A DNA stretch of 20,259 nt from Thermoplasmata archaeon (GCA_030040035.1 JASHUJ010000121.1:1-20259); one strand, 5' to 3'; positions 7,736 to 15,628 are shown, numbered from the stretch's first letter. Notes: a model not told the origin generated them from the sequence alone. Numbers and translations: made by a program.

Positions 7736-8995
7736 ATGGGGACGCTTCGGGTCTGCCTCCTCGCGCCAGATTTTCTGCCGGTCTGGGGCGGGGTGGGCAC
7801 GTATTCCGTCGAGATCGCGCGGGAGCTGGCCCGGCGCGTGGAGTTGACCGTCGTCACGCTCGAGCGCGCGAGCGCGAATGATGCGTTCTCGCGGGAGCGG
7901 ATGGAGGAGGTGCTGGAGCACCGCGCGAGGGTCGAGGTGATCGCGCGGGCCCACGACAACTTTCGCTACAACGCGTCGTTCCAGGTCGCGGTCCTCCGGC
8001 GGCTTCCGGTGCTCGCGCGGTCGGAGCGGTTCGACGTGCTGCACTCGCAGCACGCGCACATGCCGGACCTCCTCTACCGACGGTTCGACCGCTCGACCCC
8101 GCTCGTGCGCACGGTGCACAGCACCATCGCGGGCCAGCGAGCGGGGATCGAGCTCGCGCAGCGGTACGGCGGCGGATTGGACACGTCCGAGCATTGGCAG
8201 ATCGCGCTCGAGCCGTTGCTGCGCGCGGCCGAATGGCTCACCCTGCAGGACGCCGACCAGTTCAGCGCGGTCTCGCACTATGTCGAAAGCGAGCTGCGCG
8301 CGCTCGGAGTACCGCGGAGCAAGATCCGGGTGATCTACAACGGGGTCCGGACCGACCGGTACCGCCCGGACGCGCCGGGTCGAGGGCCGCTCGAAGACCA
8401 AGTGCGGGGACCGCTGGTTCTCTATGCGGGTCGACCCACCTTGGTCAAGGGGATCGGCGTCTTCCTCGATGCCATCCCTCGTATCCTCGAAGAGGTCCCG
8501 ACGGCGCACTTCGCGGTCGCGGGCAGTTCCTCCTCCGTGATCCAGGCCTTGATCGAAGGCCGGCACTTGCCGACCGATCGGATCCACGCGCTGGGGCGCG
8601 TGCCGCACGAGGAGTTGCCGGCCGTCTTCCGCTCGGCCGCGGTGGCGGTGGCGCCGACCTTCGCGGACAACGTACCGTTCTGGGTGATGGAAGCAATGTC
8701 GTCGGGAGTTCCGGTCGTCGCCTCCCGGGTGGGGGGAATCCCGGAACTGATCGCCGACGGCCGGACCGGGATCCTGATACCGTCCGGTTCGTCGGGCGCG
8801 CTGGGGGACGCCGTGGTCTCCCTGCTTCGGGACGACGGGCGACGGCAGGCGATGGGGCGCGCGGCGCGCACCGAGGTCATCGATCGCTTCACGTGGCCGC
8901 GCGCCGCCGACGAGACCGTCGAGCTGTATCGAGCGACCCTGCGCGAGAGCCGGCCGAGCACGTCGAACGTCCCGGCTCCGGCCCCGTCGCCCTAA
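7736..8995 (+). CDS. GT4 family glycosyltransferase (GT-B fold)
   Basis: A 419-residue cytosolic retaining glycosyltransferase using an NDP-sugar donor. From the ATG at 7736 the N-terminal domain opens with VCLLAPDFLPVWGGVGTYSV, whose GGVG loop binds the donor; LHSQHAHMPDL and VHSTIAG follow, then FSAVSHYVESEL and VIYNGVRTDRY at the domain hinge. The C-terminal Rossmann half has LVLYAGRPTLVKGI, then the donor site DNVPFWVMEAMSSGVPVVAS and GGIPELI. The usual E-x7-E pair is D-x7-E here. I chose ATG 7736 over the longer GTG start at 7685 because the latter overlaps the likely TATA box and adds residues not typical of the family. It ends the plus-strand run, convergent on the epimerase with 72 bp between. 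Confidence 0.92.
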   Translation: MGTLRVCLLAPDFLPVWGGVGTYSVEIARELARRVELTVVTLERASANDAFSRERMEEVLEHRARVEVIARAHDNFRYNASFQVAVLRRLPVLARSERFDVLHSQHAHMPDLLYRRFDRSTPLVRTVHSTIAGQRAGIELAQRYGGGLDTSEHWQIALEPLLRAAEWLTLQDADQFSAVSHYVESELRALGVPRSKIRVIYNGVRTDRYRPDAPGRGPLEDQVRGPLVLYAGRPTLVKGIGVFLDAIPRILEEVPTAHFAVAGSSSSVIQALIEGRHLPTDRIHALGRVPHEELPAVFRSAAVAVAPTFADNVPFWVMEAMSSGVPVVASRVGGIPELIADGRTGILIPSGSSGALGDAVVSLLRDDGRRQAMGRAARTEVIDRFTWPRAADETVELYRATLRESRPSTSNVPAPAPSP

Positions 8996-9067
8996 CCCTC
9001 CGCGAGCTCCGGGCGTCCGGACGGCACGCCCAGGGGACGCCGGTCGTTCGGCCCGCAGGGGCGGCGC

Positions 9068-9985
9068 TCAGGGCGTCGCGGTCGGTCGCGCCGCGAGCCA
9101 TGTCCGGAGCGCTACGCGGGGTCGGTAGCCGATCGTGCGGGCCCGGTCGATCCGTGCGACGGAGTGCCGGATGTCGCCCGGCCGCGGGGGACCATAGGAG
9201 ACCCGTCCGCCGGGGTTCATCCGGTCCCGGATCCACGACGCCAGCTCTCGAATCGATGTCGGGTGGCCGGAGCCGCAGTTGTACGTTCGACCGGATCCCC
9301 GACCATCCAGCAGCAGGCCCATCAGCTGGACCACGTCGGAAACGTGGACGAAGTCCCGGGTCTGACGACCGTCTCCGTTCACGACCAGCGGCCGGCCGAG
9401 CCGGGCGGCGTCCAAGAACTTCCGTATGACTCCGGCGTACGGGTCGGACCGGGTGACGTGCTCAGAGTAGACGTTGAACGGACGGACGATCGACACGTCG
9501 AGGCCGTACAATTCCCGGTACAAACGCACGTACTCTTCGCCGATCGACTTCGTCAGGCCGTACGGGCTGATCGGCCGCAACGGGTGGTCCTCATCGATCG
9601 GGAGTCGGGTTGGCCGGCCGTAGACCGCCGCGGAGGAGCAGAAGACGAGTCGGGCGTCGCCGAGGCGGGCGGCTTCCAGGACGCGCAAGGATCCGTGCAC
9701 GTTCGTCCGGTCGAATCGGACGGGGTCCCGGACGCTCTCGGGGACCGAAATCAGAGCCGCGAGGTGGTAGATGACGTCGAATTTCCGGAGCTCGGTGGTC
9801 GCCCGGGGCGCGGCGACGTCGAGCCTCCGGGAGACGCCCCTCGGACGGAGGTCGAACCCTACGACGGAATGCCTGCGGGACAGTTCGGCGCGCAGCGCCG
9901 AGCCGATCTGACCCGAACCACCGGTGACCGCGACGCGCGTGGCGAGACGATGCCGAGGATGCCTTAAGTAAACGTCGTCGTCCAA
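9068..9985 (-). CDS. NAD-dependent nucleotide-sugar epimerase/dehydratase (extended SDR)
   Basis: A 305-residue extended short-chain dehydrogenase of the UDP-glucose/GlcNAc 4-epimerase type. The NAD site is VAVTGGSGQIGSAL (18-31), with Asp45 following the second strand (GFDLRP). Next come YHLAALISVPESV, the SSAAVYG segment (117-123), and the catalytic Tyr142/Lys146 pair in SPYGLTKSIGEE. RPFNVYS, RQTRDFVHVSDVV and YNCGSG are typical substrate-side motifs. Product specificity (Gal, GalNAc, glucuronate or other) cannot be read from motifs. The only canonical start codon upstream of the fold is TTG at 9985, giving 15 unusual leading residues. An ACG codon at 9940 would give the family-like start xRVAVTGGSG and lies 28 bp from a minus-strand TATA-like box. 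It is divergent from the phosphohexomutase gene, with 23 bp between starts. Confidence 0.92.
   Translation of the reverse strand: MDDDVYLRHPRHRLATRVAVTGGSGQIGSALRAELSRRHSVVGFDLRPRGVSRRLDVAAPRATTELRKFDVIYHLAALISVPESVRDPVRFDRTNVHGSLRVLEAARLGDARLVFCSSAAVYGRPTRLPIDEDHPLRPISPYGLTKSIGEEYVRLYRELYGLDVSIVRPFNVYSEHVTRSDPYAGVIRKFLDAARLGRPLVVNGDGRQTRDFVHVSDVVQLMGLLLDGRGSGRTYNCGSGHPTSIRELASWIRDRMNPGGRVSYGPPRPGDIRHSVARIDRARTIGYRPRVALRTWLAARPTATP
9962..9973. promoter_or_regulatory. TATA-like element between divergent epimerase and phosphohexomutase genes
   Basis: Plus strand reads CCTTAAGTAAAC. For the mutase gene it gives a start near 9995 and a leader of about 14 nt that includes GAGGG at 9996-10000. On the minus strand it reads GTTTACTTAAGG, and its centre is 28 bp from the ACG codon at 9940 of the epimerase. 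If the TTG at 9985 is the epimerase start, the box lies within codons 5-8 of that gene. Confidence 0.5.
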
Positions 9986-10008
9986 CTTCCGGCAAGAGGG
10001 AGCCGTTC

Positions 10009-11382
10009 ATGCGGGGACCGAGGGGCGCGCCTCCGTCCGAGTTGTTCGGCGCGTACGACATCCGGGGACGCTATCCTCGGGACTTCCCGCCGGAAGTCGC
10101 TCGACGTTTGGCCGACGCGTTCTTGGCGAACTTTCTGGGCCCGTTCGTCGTGGCCCGAGACACCCGGACGGCGTCACGCAAGCTGGAGGCGACGATCGTC
10201 GAGCGGTTTCGGGCGAAGCATCGTACCGTGCTCGAGCTCGGGGTCCAGCCGACGCCCGTAGTCGGGTTCTCGAGTCGCTACCTTCGGACCGTCGGGCTAA
10301 CGTTCACTCCCTCGCACAACGCGGTCGGCTTCGCAGGCATCAAGGCGTTCGGGCGGAGCGGGGTGTCCTTCGGGCGAGAGTGGAGCCGGTTGAGACTGGC
10401 CTTCGCGCGGTTGGGTTCGGTCCCACGTCGCCACGCTCTTCGGGTCGCCCGAACGCATCGAGGCTCCGCGGCGGCGACATCGCCGAACGGAGCGGTGTCC
10501 GCGTACGTCGACCACATCACCCGGGGCTTGTGGTTCCGCGGGACGATCGTAGTCGACGGACGGGGGGGCGCGACCACACGACTCGCCCCTCGGGCCCTGT
10601 CCCACATCGGAGCGACGGTCCGCGAGCTTCACCCGAGGTTCTCCGTTCGGTTTCATGGCCGGTCGCCCGAGCCGGCCCCCGATAATGTGTCCGACCTGGG
10701 CCGAAAGGTTCGGTCGGAGCGCGCGGACCTCGGCGTGGCGTTCGATGGCGACGGCGACCGGGTGGTGTTCGTCGACGAGCAAGGCCATTGGGTGGAGCCG
10801 GAAGTGATCGCGACCTTCCTCCACCGCCATCTCTCGCCCGTGCGGCGTCCGCTCGTGGGGTCCGCGGACGTCTCTCAACGATGCGAGCAGTACGCACGGA
10901 CGATCCGCTCGCGGGTCGGAAGTCGGTACATCTCGGACACCATGCGGCGTCATCATTCCCAAGTTGGATTCGAGGCCTCTTCGCACTTCTACCTGCCGCG
11001 CTGGGGCCCGAACTCTGACGGAATCCTCGTCGCGTGCGTTGTCAGCGACCTCCTTCGGCGCGGCGGAACGACGCTCGGCCAGCTGAGCCGCGCCTTCGGG
11101 CCGATTCTGCGTCGGCGGTGGACGCTCGACTTTCCGACGAGATCGCTCGCGTCGGAACACCTTCGATCCTTGATCCGACGCTTGGACCCGCCGGCGATCC
11201 GCGGCGTGGACGGCTTCGTGTGGAAGTCGGGGTCCGGCACCGTCGTGTTTCGCGCGTCCAACACCCAGCCGTCCCTACGCCTCAGTTTCGAAGCGCGCGC
11301 GGGCGGTCGGCTCGCTTCGCTCCGCAGGGACTGGGCGCGCGCCCAGAACGCCCCACGCCTGCTCCGGAAAACGGTTACGTAG
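10009..11382 (+). CDS. Phosphohexomutase (phosphoglucosamine/phosphomannomutase family)
   Basis: A 457-residue alpha-D-phosphohexomutase that moves phosphate between C6 and C1 of a hexose; in this setting GlcN-6-P to GlcN-1-P is the most likely reaction (GlmM role). Conserved loops: the phosphoserine loop FTPSHNAVGFAGIKAF with Ser102, the metal-binding loop DGDGDR (246-251), the sugar loop FEASSHFYL (321-329, usual form GExSGH), and the phosphate loop RASNTQPSLR (415-424, usual form SGTEPxxR). The catalytic Ser and the three Asp are intact, but the sugar and phosphate loops deviate, so substrate cannot be fixed from motifs. Its ATG follows GAGGG by 8 nt and the TATA-like box at 9962. It heads a same-strand block with glmS, a GNAT protein and a nucleotidyltransferase, and is divergent from the epimerase. 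Confidence 0.88.
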   Translation: MRGPRGAPPSELFGAYDIRGRYPRDFPPEVARRLADAFLANFLGPFVVARDTRTASRKLEATIVERFRAKHRTVLELGVQPTPVVGFSSRYLRTVGLTFTPSHNAVGFAGIKAFGRSGVSFGREWSRLRLAFARLGSVPRRHALRVARTHRGSAAATSPNGAVSAYVDHITRGLWFRGTIVVDGRGGATTRLAPRALSHIGATVRELHPRFSVRFHGRSPEPAPDNVSDLGRKVRSERADLGVAFDGDGDRVVFVDEQGHWVEPEVIATFLHRHLSPVRRPLVGSADVSQRCEQYARTIRSRVGSRYISDTMRRHHSQVGFEASSHFYLPRWGPNSDGILVACVVSDLLRRGGTTLGQLSRAFGPILRRRWTLDFPTRSLASEHLRSLIRRLDPPAIRGVDGFVWKSGSGTVVFRASNTQPSLRLSFEARAGGRLASLRRDWARAQNAPRLLRKTVT

Positions 11383-11451
11383 AGCGAGCGCGAGACCGGG
11401 TCGCGAGCACGCCCCGCTCTCACCGAGGCAAGACGACCGAGACGGCGACAG

Positions 11452-11460
11452 ACTTAAGGC
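11452..11460 (+). promoter_or_regulatory. TATA-like element for leaderless glmS
   Basis: ACTTAAGGC is centred 28 bp before the ATG at 11484, the spacing expected when transcription starts at the start codon itself. The box shares CTTAAG with the one at 9962 and resembles TTTTAAGG before the tRNA gene. Translation without a leader is likely. Confidence 0.5.
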
Positions 11461-11483
11461 GGGAGGTCACTCCGTCGGGTGCC

Positions 11484-13268
11484 ATGTGCGGCATCGCCGG
11501 TTACGTGGGCCCGCGATCCGCGGCGCCGATACTTCTTGACTCGCTGCAGCGGCTGGAGTACCGCGGCTACGACTCGTGCGGGATTGCGGTCCAAGACGGT
11601 GCGCATCTGTTCGTCCGTCGGAGCGTGAGCTCAATCGCGGAGTTCCGCGAAGAAGTGCTCGGGGAGGCCCCCGCCGGAACGCTCGGGATCGCACACACTC
11701 GGTGGGCGACGCACGGTCGGGCGGACCTCGCGAACGCCCATCCGCTGGCCTCTTGCGACGGATCGATCCTGGTGGTCCATAACGGCGTATTGGAGAACGC
11801 GTTCGAGTTGCGCGACCGCCTGATCTCCCAAGGACATCGCTTCACGTCCGAGACCGACTCCGAGACGATCCCGCATCTGTTAGAGCAGTCGTTGGCCGAA
11901 GGTCGATCGATGGACGAGGCAGTCGCTCGGCTCCCCGAACAGCTGGTGGGGTCGTACGCGATCGTCGCCTTGCACGCCGGAGGGCCGGAGCTGTTCGTCC
12001 TGCGGAGCGGCTCACCCCTCGTGGTCGGGATCGGCGAGGGGGAGTACTTCCCGGCTTCGGACATCCCGAGCTTCTTGCCGTACGCCCAACGGGTGGTCTA
12101 CCTGCACGAGCACGAGCCGTTCGCGGTGGGTCGCAACGGGCTGCGTCGCCTTCCGACCCCCGGCGGGCGCGGCTCGGGGGGAGCGCCGGCGCCGCTCCCG
12201 CAGCCGGTCTCGCTGAACGTGGAGAGCGTCTCCAAGGGCTCGTTCGAGCATTTCATGATCAAGGAGATCATGGAGCAGGTCGCCGCGATTGCGCGGCTGA
12301 CCGATTCGCCCCCATCGTCGCTGGCCGACGCGGCCGAGTTGATGCGTGCGGCGAACTCGATCAAGTTCGTCGGCGCGGGTACGAGCTACCACGCCGGTTT
12401 GTTCGGACAGTTCCTGATGGGGACGTTGTTGCATACCGACTCCGAAGCGTGCGTCTCGAGTGAGTTCGAGTTCCGCGCGAGCACCCTCCGCCCCGGGTCC
12501 GTGGTCGTCGCGATGTCGCAGTCCGGCGAGACCGCCGACACGTTACAGGCGGTCCGATTCGCACGCGACCGAGGCGCGCGGGTCGTGGGGCTGGTCAACT
12601 CCGAGGGCTCGTCGCTCACGCGGGCCGCCGACGTGGTGATCCCGCTCCGTTCGGGCCCGGAACTGTCCGTGGCCGCGACGAAGTCGTACACCTCCCAGCT
12701 GGTCGCCCTCAGCCTCCTGGTCGAGCACCTCTCCGCGGACCCGAAGGGGGTCGCGCGCACGATCCTGCAGGCCCGGGATTCCCTGTACGAGCTCACGTCC
12801 GACTCCGCCCGGAGCTACATGGCCTCGCTCGCCACGAGCCTCTCGCGGCACCACCATCTGTTGCTGATCGGCCGGGGGGGCAACTACGTCACCGCGCTGG
12901 AAGCCGCGCTGAAGATCAAGGAGGTCGCGGGGCTGGCGTCCCAGGCGTTCCCCGGGGGAGAGATGAAACACGGGCCCCTCGCGCTGGTGTCCGAGGGCTC
13001 GCCCGTCATCCTGTTCTACGACCATAGCCAGGTCGCGCGGGCCGAACTGGCCGCGTCCGAGCTGGGCACTCGCGGGGCGACGATCTACACCGTGGGTCCG
13101 CAGCCGCTTCGAAGCTCCACCCTCCACATTCGGGTGAACGACGCGGGCGTTGCGACCCCCATCGCGCAGATCGTCCCGATGCAGTTGCTCGCCTACGAGC
13201 TCGCAAAGCTCCGCCAGTTGGACCCCGATCACCCCAAGAACCTCGCTAAATCGGTGACGGTTCTCTGA
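11484..13268 (+). CDS. glmS: Glutamine--fructose-6-phosphate aminotransferase (isomerizing)
   Basis: GlmS, 594 residues, makes glucosamine-6-phosphate from fructose-6-phosphate and glutamine, the first committed step to UDP-GlcNAc. It starts MCGIAGYVG, which places the nucleophilic Cys at residue 2 after Met removal; longer upstream frames are rejected for this reason. The glutaminase half shows RWATHG (73-78), NAHP (84-87) and HNGVLEN (99-105). After a Gly/Pro-rich linker (about residues 222-245) come two SIS domains: GAGTSYHAG, MSQSGETADT and AATKSYTSQ in the first; GRGGNYVTALEAALKIKEV and GGEMKHGPLAL in the second. The tail DHPKNLAKSVTVL is the classic GlmS C-terminus that forms the sugar site and channel. 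All catalytic motifs appear intact. It lies 101 bp after the mutase, with its own TATA-like box. Confidence 0.97.
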   Translation: MCGIAGYVGPRSAAPILLDSLQRLEYRGYDSCGIAVQDGAHLFVRRSVSSIAEFREEVLGEAPAGTLGIAHTRWATHGRADLANAHPLASCDGSILVVHNGVLENAFELRDRLISQGHRFTSETDSETIPHLLEQSLAEGRSMDEAVARLPEQLVGSYAIVALHAGGPELFVLRSGSPLVVGIGEGEYFPASDIPSFLPYAQRVVYLHEHEPFAVGRNGLRRLPTPGGRGSGGAPAPLPQPVSLNVESVSKGSFEHFMIKEIMEQVAAIARLTDSPPSSLADAAELMRAANSIKFVGAGTSYHAGLFGQFLMGTLLHTDSEACVSSEFEFRASTLRPGSVVVAMSQSGETADTLQAVRFARDRGARVVGLVNSEGSSLTRAADVVIPLRSGPELSVAATKSYTSQLVALSLLVEHLSADPKGVARTILQARDSLYELTSDSARSYMASLATSLSRHHHLLLIGRGGNYVTALEAALKIKEVAGLASQAFPGGEMKHGPLALVSEGSPVILFYDHSQVARAELAASELGTRGATIYTVGPQPLRSSTLHIRVNDAGVATPIAQIVPMQLLAYELAKLRQLDPDHPKNLAKSVTVL

Positions 13269-13312
13269 GCGGCGGTGACCGCCTTCCTTCGTCCCTCCGG
13301 ACCACTCGCCGA

Positions 13313-13822
13313 ATGACGTCGGCGGAGGAGCTGCGCATTCGTCCCGCGCGCGAGGCGGACCTGGAAACGCTCGCGGCCATCGGAGCCGAGGCGTTCTCCG
13401 GCCTGCGCCCGGTTGCGGTGGCCGAGCGGTGGTTCCGGGCTTGCTGGGCGGCCCAACCCCGGATGCGCTACTGGGTGGCCGAACGCCCCGGCGGCGTGGT
13501 CGGCTACATCCTGTGGATGGAGAAGGGCGGCTTCCGGGCCGACGCGGTGGTCGAGCTGGAACAGGTCGCCGTACGGTCCGCCGAACGCGATCGCGGCATC
13601 GGCGGTGAGCTCGTTCGGAGGTCGTTCGAGGCGTTGGCGGCCCTGATTGCGTCGGAGGGCCGGAAAGTGAAGCTCATCGAAGTGACCACGGGTTCGGAGC
13701 AGGGGGCGGTCGAGTTCTACCGTCGCACATTGGGCGCGGAGGTCGTGGCGAAAGTGCCGGGGCTGTTTCGGGGGGACGAGTACATTCTGATCGCACGACC
13801 CAAACCGGGCGACGCGCGATGA
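13313..13822 (+). CDS. GNAT family N-acetyltransferase, candidate glucosamine-phosphate acetyltransferase
   Basis: A 169-residue single GNAT domain using acetyl-CoA. IRPAREADLETLAAI is the family opening. The core strand and pyrophosphate loop read VELEQVAVRSAERDRGIGGELV (about 80-101), carrying the R-x-x-G-x-G acetyl-CoA loop. The end EVTTGSEQGAVEFYRRTLGAEVV is the usual helix-strand with the FY motif. By motif alone it could be a RimI-like or small-molecule acetyltransferase. The location, 44 bp after glmS and overlapping the nucleotidyltransferase gene by 4 bp (ATGA), suggests that it acetylates GlcN-6-P or GlcN-1-P, the step missing from its partners. Eukaryotic GNA1 is a GNAT of about the same size doing this job. 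The assignment of substrate is inference. Confidence 0.82.
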   Translation: MTSAEELRIRPAREADLETLAAIGAEAFSGLRPVAVAERWFRACWAAQPRMRYWVAERPGGVVGYILWMEKGGFRADAVVELEQVAVRSAERDRGIGGELVRRSFEALAALIASEGRKVKLIEVTTGSEQGAVEFYRRTLGAEVVAKVPGLFRGDEYILIARPKPGDAR

Positions 13823-14604
13823 GCTCGTCCGGTCTGGCTCGACCTCCCCCCAGTCCGGAGGGCGGTGCGATCCACCCCGTCGATGCGGTGGTGCTCGCCG
13901 CCGGCCGGGGCGTCCGGCTCGGGGACCTAACCCGCGCGACCCCGAAGGTGCTGGTCGAGGTGAACGGTCGGGCGTTGCTCGACTATCACTTGGACGCCCT
14001 GCGAGCCGTGGGCGTTCGGCGCGTCGTGCTGGTGGTCCATCATTTCGCGGAGCAGGTCCGCCGGCACGTGGACGACGGCCGACGGTTCGGGCTGCGGGTC
14101 GAGGGCGTGCACCAGCCCGAGCCCCTCGGAACGGGGGACGCTGTACGGGTCGCCGGCCCGCGGGTCGAGACGGACCCGTTCCTGCTCTGTTATGCGGACG
14201 TCTTCCTCCCGAACGAGCCGGCGGTGCTCCGGACGATGCTGGTCGACGCCGCTCCGAAGATCGCGGCCGCTCGGGTGCCCGACGGCGGAAGGTACGGTCG
14301 GCTCCTCACGCGCGAAGAGAACGGGAAGCTCCGTCTCGTGGGGCTGGAAGAAAAGGACGGGCGACGCACTCCGGCGCTCGTCAACGCGGGGATCTACCTT
14401 CTCCCGAGGTCGATCCTCGCGCGCGTCGCGACGATCTCGCGGTCGGCGCGCGGCGAGTATGAGTTCACCGACGCGATCCGCGAGTTCGTGGCGACGGGTG
14501 GGGCACTGAGCGTCGTACCCGTCGTCGATTGGGTGGATGCCGGGACCGTGGAGAGCCTGGCGCGGGCCGACGCGCTCGCGCGCCGGCAACTCCCGTCGAG
14601 GTAG
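13819..14604 (+). CDS. Sugar-1-phosphate nucleotidyltransferase (probable UDP-GlcNAc pyrophosphorylase)
   Basis: A 261-residue NTP-transferase that couples a sugar-1-phosphate to a nucleotide. Signatures: VVLAAGRGVRLGDLTRATPK (24-43) with Lys43, VHQPEPLGTGDAV (97-109), the metal-binding Asp in YADVFLP (125-131), VNAGIYLLPRS (about 189-199), the GEYEFTDAI segment and WVDAGTVESL near the C-terminus. The last two appear in glucose- and GlcNAc-1-phosphate nucleotidyltransferases. It lacks the left-handed beta-helix domain that carries acetyltransferase activity in GlmU and in archaeal bifunctional enzymes. The start ATG overlaps the TGA of the GNAT gene (13819-13822), indicating translational coupling. 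With glmS and the mutase it would complete UDP-GlcNAc synthesis, though a dTDP- or UDP-glucose product cannot be excluded from motifs. Confidence 0.88.
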   Translation: MSSSGLARPPPSPEGGAIHPVDAVVLAAGRGVRLGDLTRATPKVLVEVNGRALLDYHLDALRAVGVRRVVLVVHHFAEQVRRHVDDGRRFGLRVEGVHQPEPLGTGDAVRVAGPRVETDPFLLCYADVFLPNEPAVLRTMLVDAAPKIAAARVPDGGRYGRLLTREENGKLRLVGLEEKDGRRTPALVNAGIYLLPRSILARVATISRSARGEYEFTDAIREFVATGGALSVVPVVDWVDAGTVESLARADALARRQLPSR

Positions 14605-14668
14605 GTCGGGGCCCCGCCTCGACGATCGCGGCCGGCCGACCTCGATTCGCACGCTCTCCCTCGCCCTG

Positions 14669-14713
14669 CAAACATACTGATAAGAGGGGAGAGGAACTCG
14701 AAGGAACGGAGGA
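14669..14713 (+). promoter_or_regulatory. TATA-like element and Shine-Dalgarno sequence of the DUF1616 gene
   Basis: An A/T-rich run AAACATACTGATAAG (14669-14683) could give a start site near 14703. GGAGGA at 14708-14713 sits just before the TTG codon at 14717, which decides that start. The rest of the 112-bp gap (14605-14716) shows nothing else. Confidence 0.45.
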
Positions 14714-14716
14714 CGC

Positions 14717-15628
14717 TTGGCGGCTCCTTCCACTCGTCCTTCCGACAAGGCGGCAGTTTTCGAGCCCGGCGCGCTCGCCGCCGCGACCGCTGTGACCTTG
14801 CTCTTCACCTTCGCGGCGGAGTTCCAGGTCGACTGGGCCCTCGTTCCGCTCGGTATCGCCGTCCTGTTCTTCGCCCCGGGGTACGCCGTGGCGGCCCTCT
14901 TGTTCGGGAAGCGTCCGCTGCCGACGCTCGCGGCGAACTTCGCCCTGGTCGTCGGCTTCAGCGTGCTGGTGAACGCCGTGTTCGGTACCGTGTTGCTCTA
15001 CTTCGCGGTCGGTCCGCTGTCCCCGCTGGTCGGGCTCTGCGACGCGGTCGTTTGCGTCTTCGGAACCGTCGTGCAGTACGGCCGGCCGGCGGCGCACGGA
15101 GCCCCCTGGTCCCCGCGACTAGCGTCGTACTTTGAGCTCCCGGCGTTTTCGACGGGTCAGAAGGCCGCGGCGGTCGCCCTGCTCGCCGCGATCCTGGTCA
15201 CCTTCGGGGCGATCGGCTACCTCGCGGCCGCCCAGCCGTCCCAATCGCCCGACCTGTCCATGACCGTCGTCGGGCCGGACGGTACGACGTCGACGATCCC
15301 TACCTCGGGGATCGTGAACGCGACGTACACGGTGATTGTGGAGGTGCAGAACGGTGCCACTGCCCAGTCGTTCACGCTGACCCTAAATTCGACGCTCGTC
15401 GGGGCGAACACGACCAATCGCACCGTCATTCCTTGGTCGATGCCGCTCGCGCTGGCGGCGAATGTCACGAGCTCGGAACCCGTGAGCTTGGCCGGGAAGG
15501 CGTCGGAGCCAATTTCCGTCGAGTTCGACTTCTCGACGCCGGGAGACTACGCGATCTCGTTCGCTCTTTCGACCCCCACGAGCGCCGTACCCGTTCGAAA
15601 CGTCTCGATCACGGTCGATATCACGTGA
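14717..15628 (+). CDS. DUF1616-like membrane protein with sequon-rich ectodomain
   Basis: A 303-residue protein that fits the archaeal DUF1616 pattern, for which no function is established. Five hydrophobic helices are visible (about 18-33, 40-62 containing FFAPGYAVAALLFG, 71-98, 104-120, 150-172), followed by an outer domain of about 130 residues (173-303) that reads as one or two beta-sandwich modules. This domain holds six N-x-S/T sequons (NAT, NST, NTT, NRT, NVT, NVS), dense for its size, so it could be a target of the glycan built here. The FPGY-type segment (APGY, 53-56) is the DUF1616 hallmark. The TTG start at 14717 is chosen because GGAGGA precedes it and no other start fits. It may belong to surface-layer or glycan assembly; that is inference from context. 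Confidence 0.75.
   Translation: MAAPSTRPSDKAAVFEPGALAAATAVTLLFTFAAEFQVDWALVPLGIAVLFFAPGYAVAALLFGKRPLPTLAANFALVVGFSVLVNAVFGTVLLYFAVGPLSPLVGLCDAVVCVFGTVVQYGRPAAHGAPWSPRLASYFELPAFSTGQKAAAVALLAAILVTFGAIGYLAAAQPSQSPDLSMTVVGPDGTTSTIPTSGIVNATYTVIVEVQNGATAQSFTLTLNSTLVGANTTNRTVIPWSMPLALAANVTSSEPVSLAGKASEPISVEFDFSTPGDYAISFALSTPTSAVPVRNVSITVDIT

Noticed and set aside
9011..9031. Inverted repeat GGGCGT/ACGCCC in the convergent gap between the GT4 gene and the epimerase
   Set aside because: Position would suit a bidirectional terminator, but there is no T-run and short G+C-rich repeats are common in this sequence.
11034..11483. Upstream extension of the glmS frame by 150 codons
   Set aside because: GlmS needs its Cys right after the initiator Met (MCGIAG at 11484); the extension overlaps the mutase gene and shows no fold.
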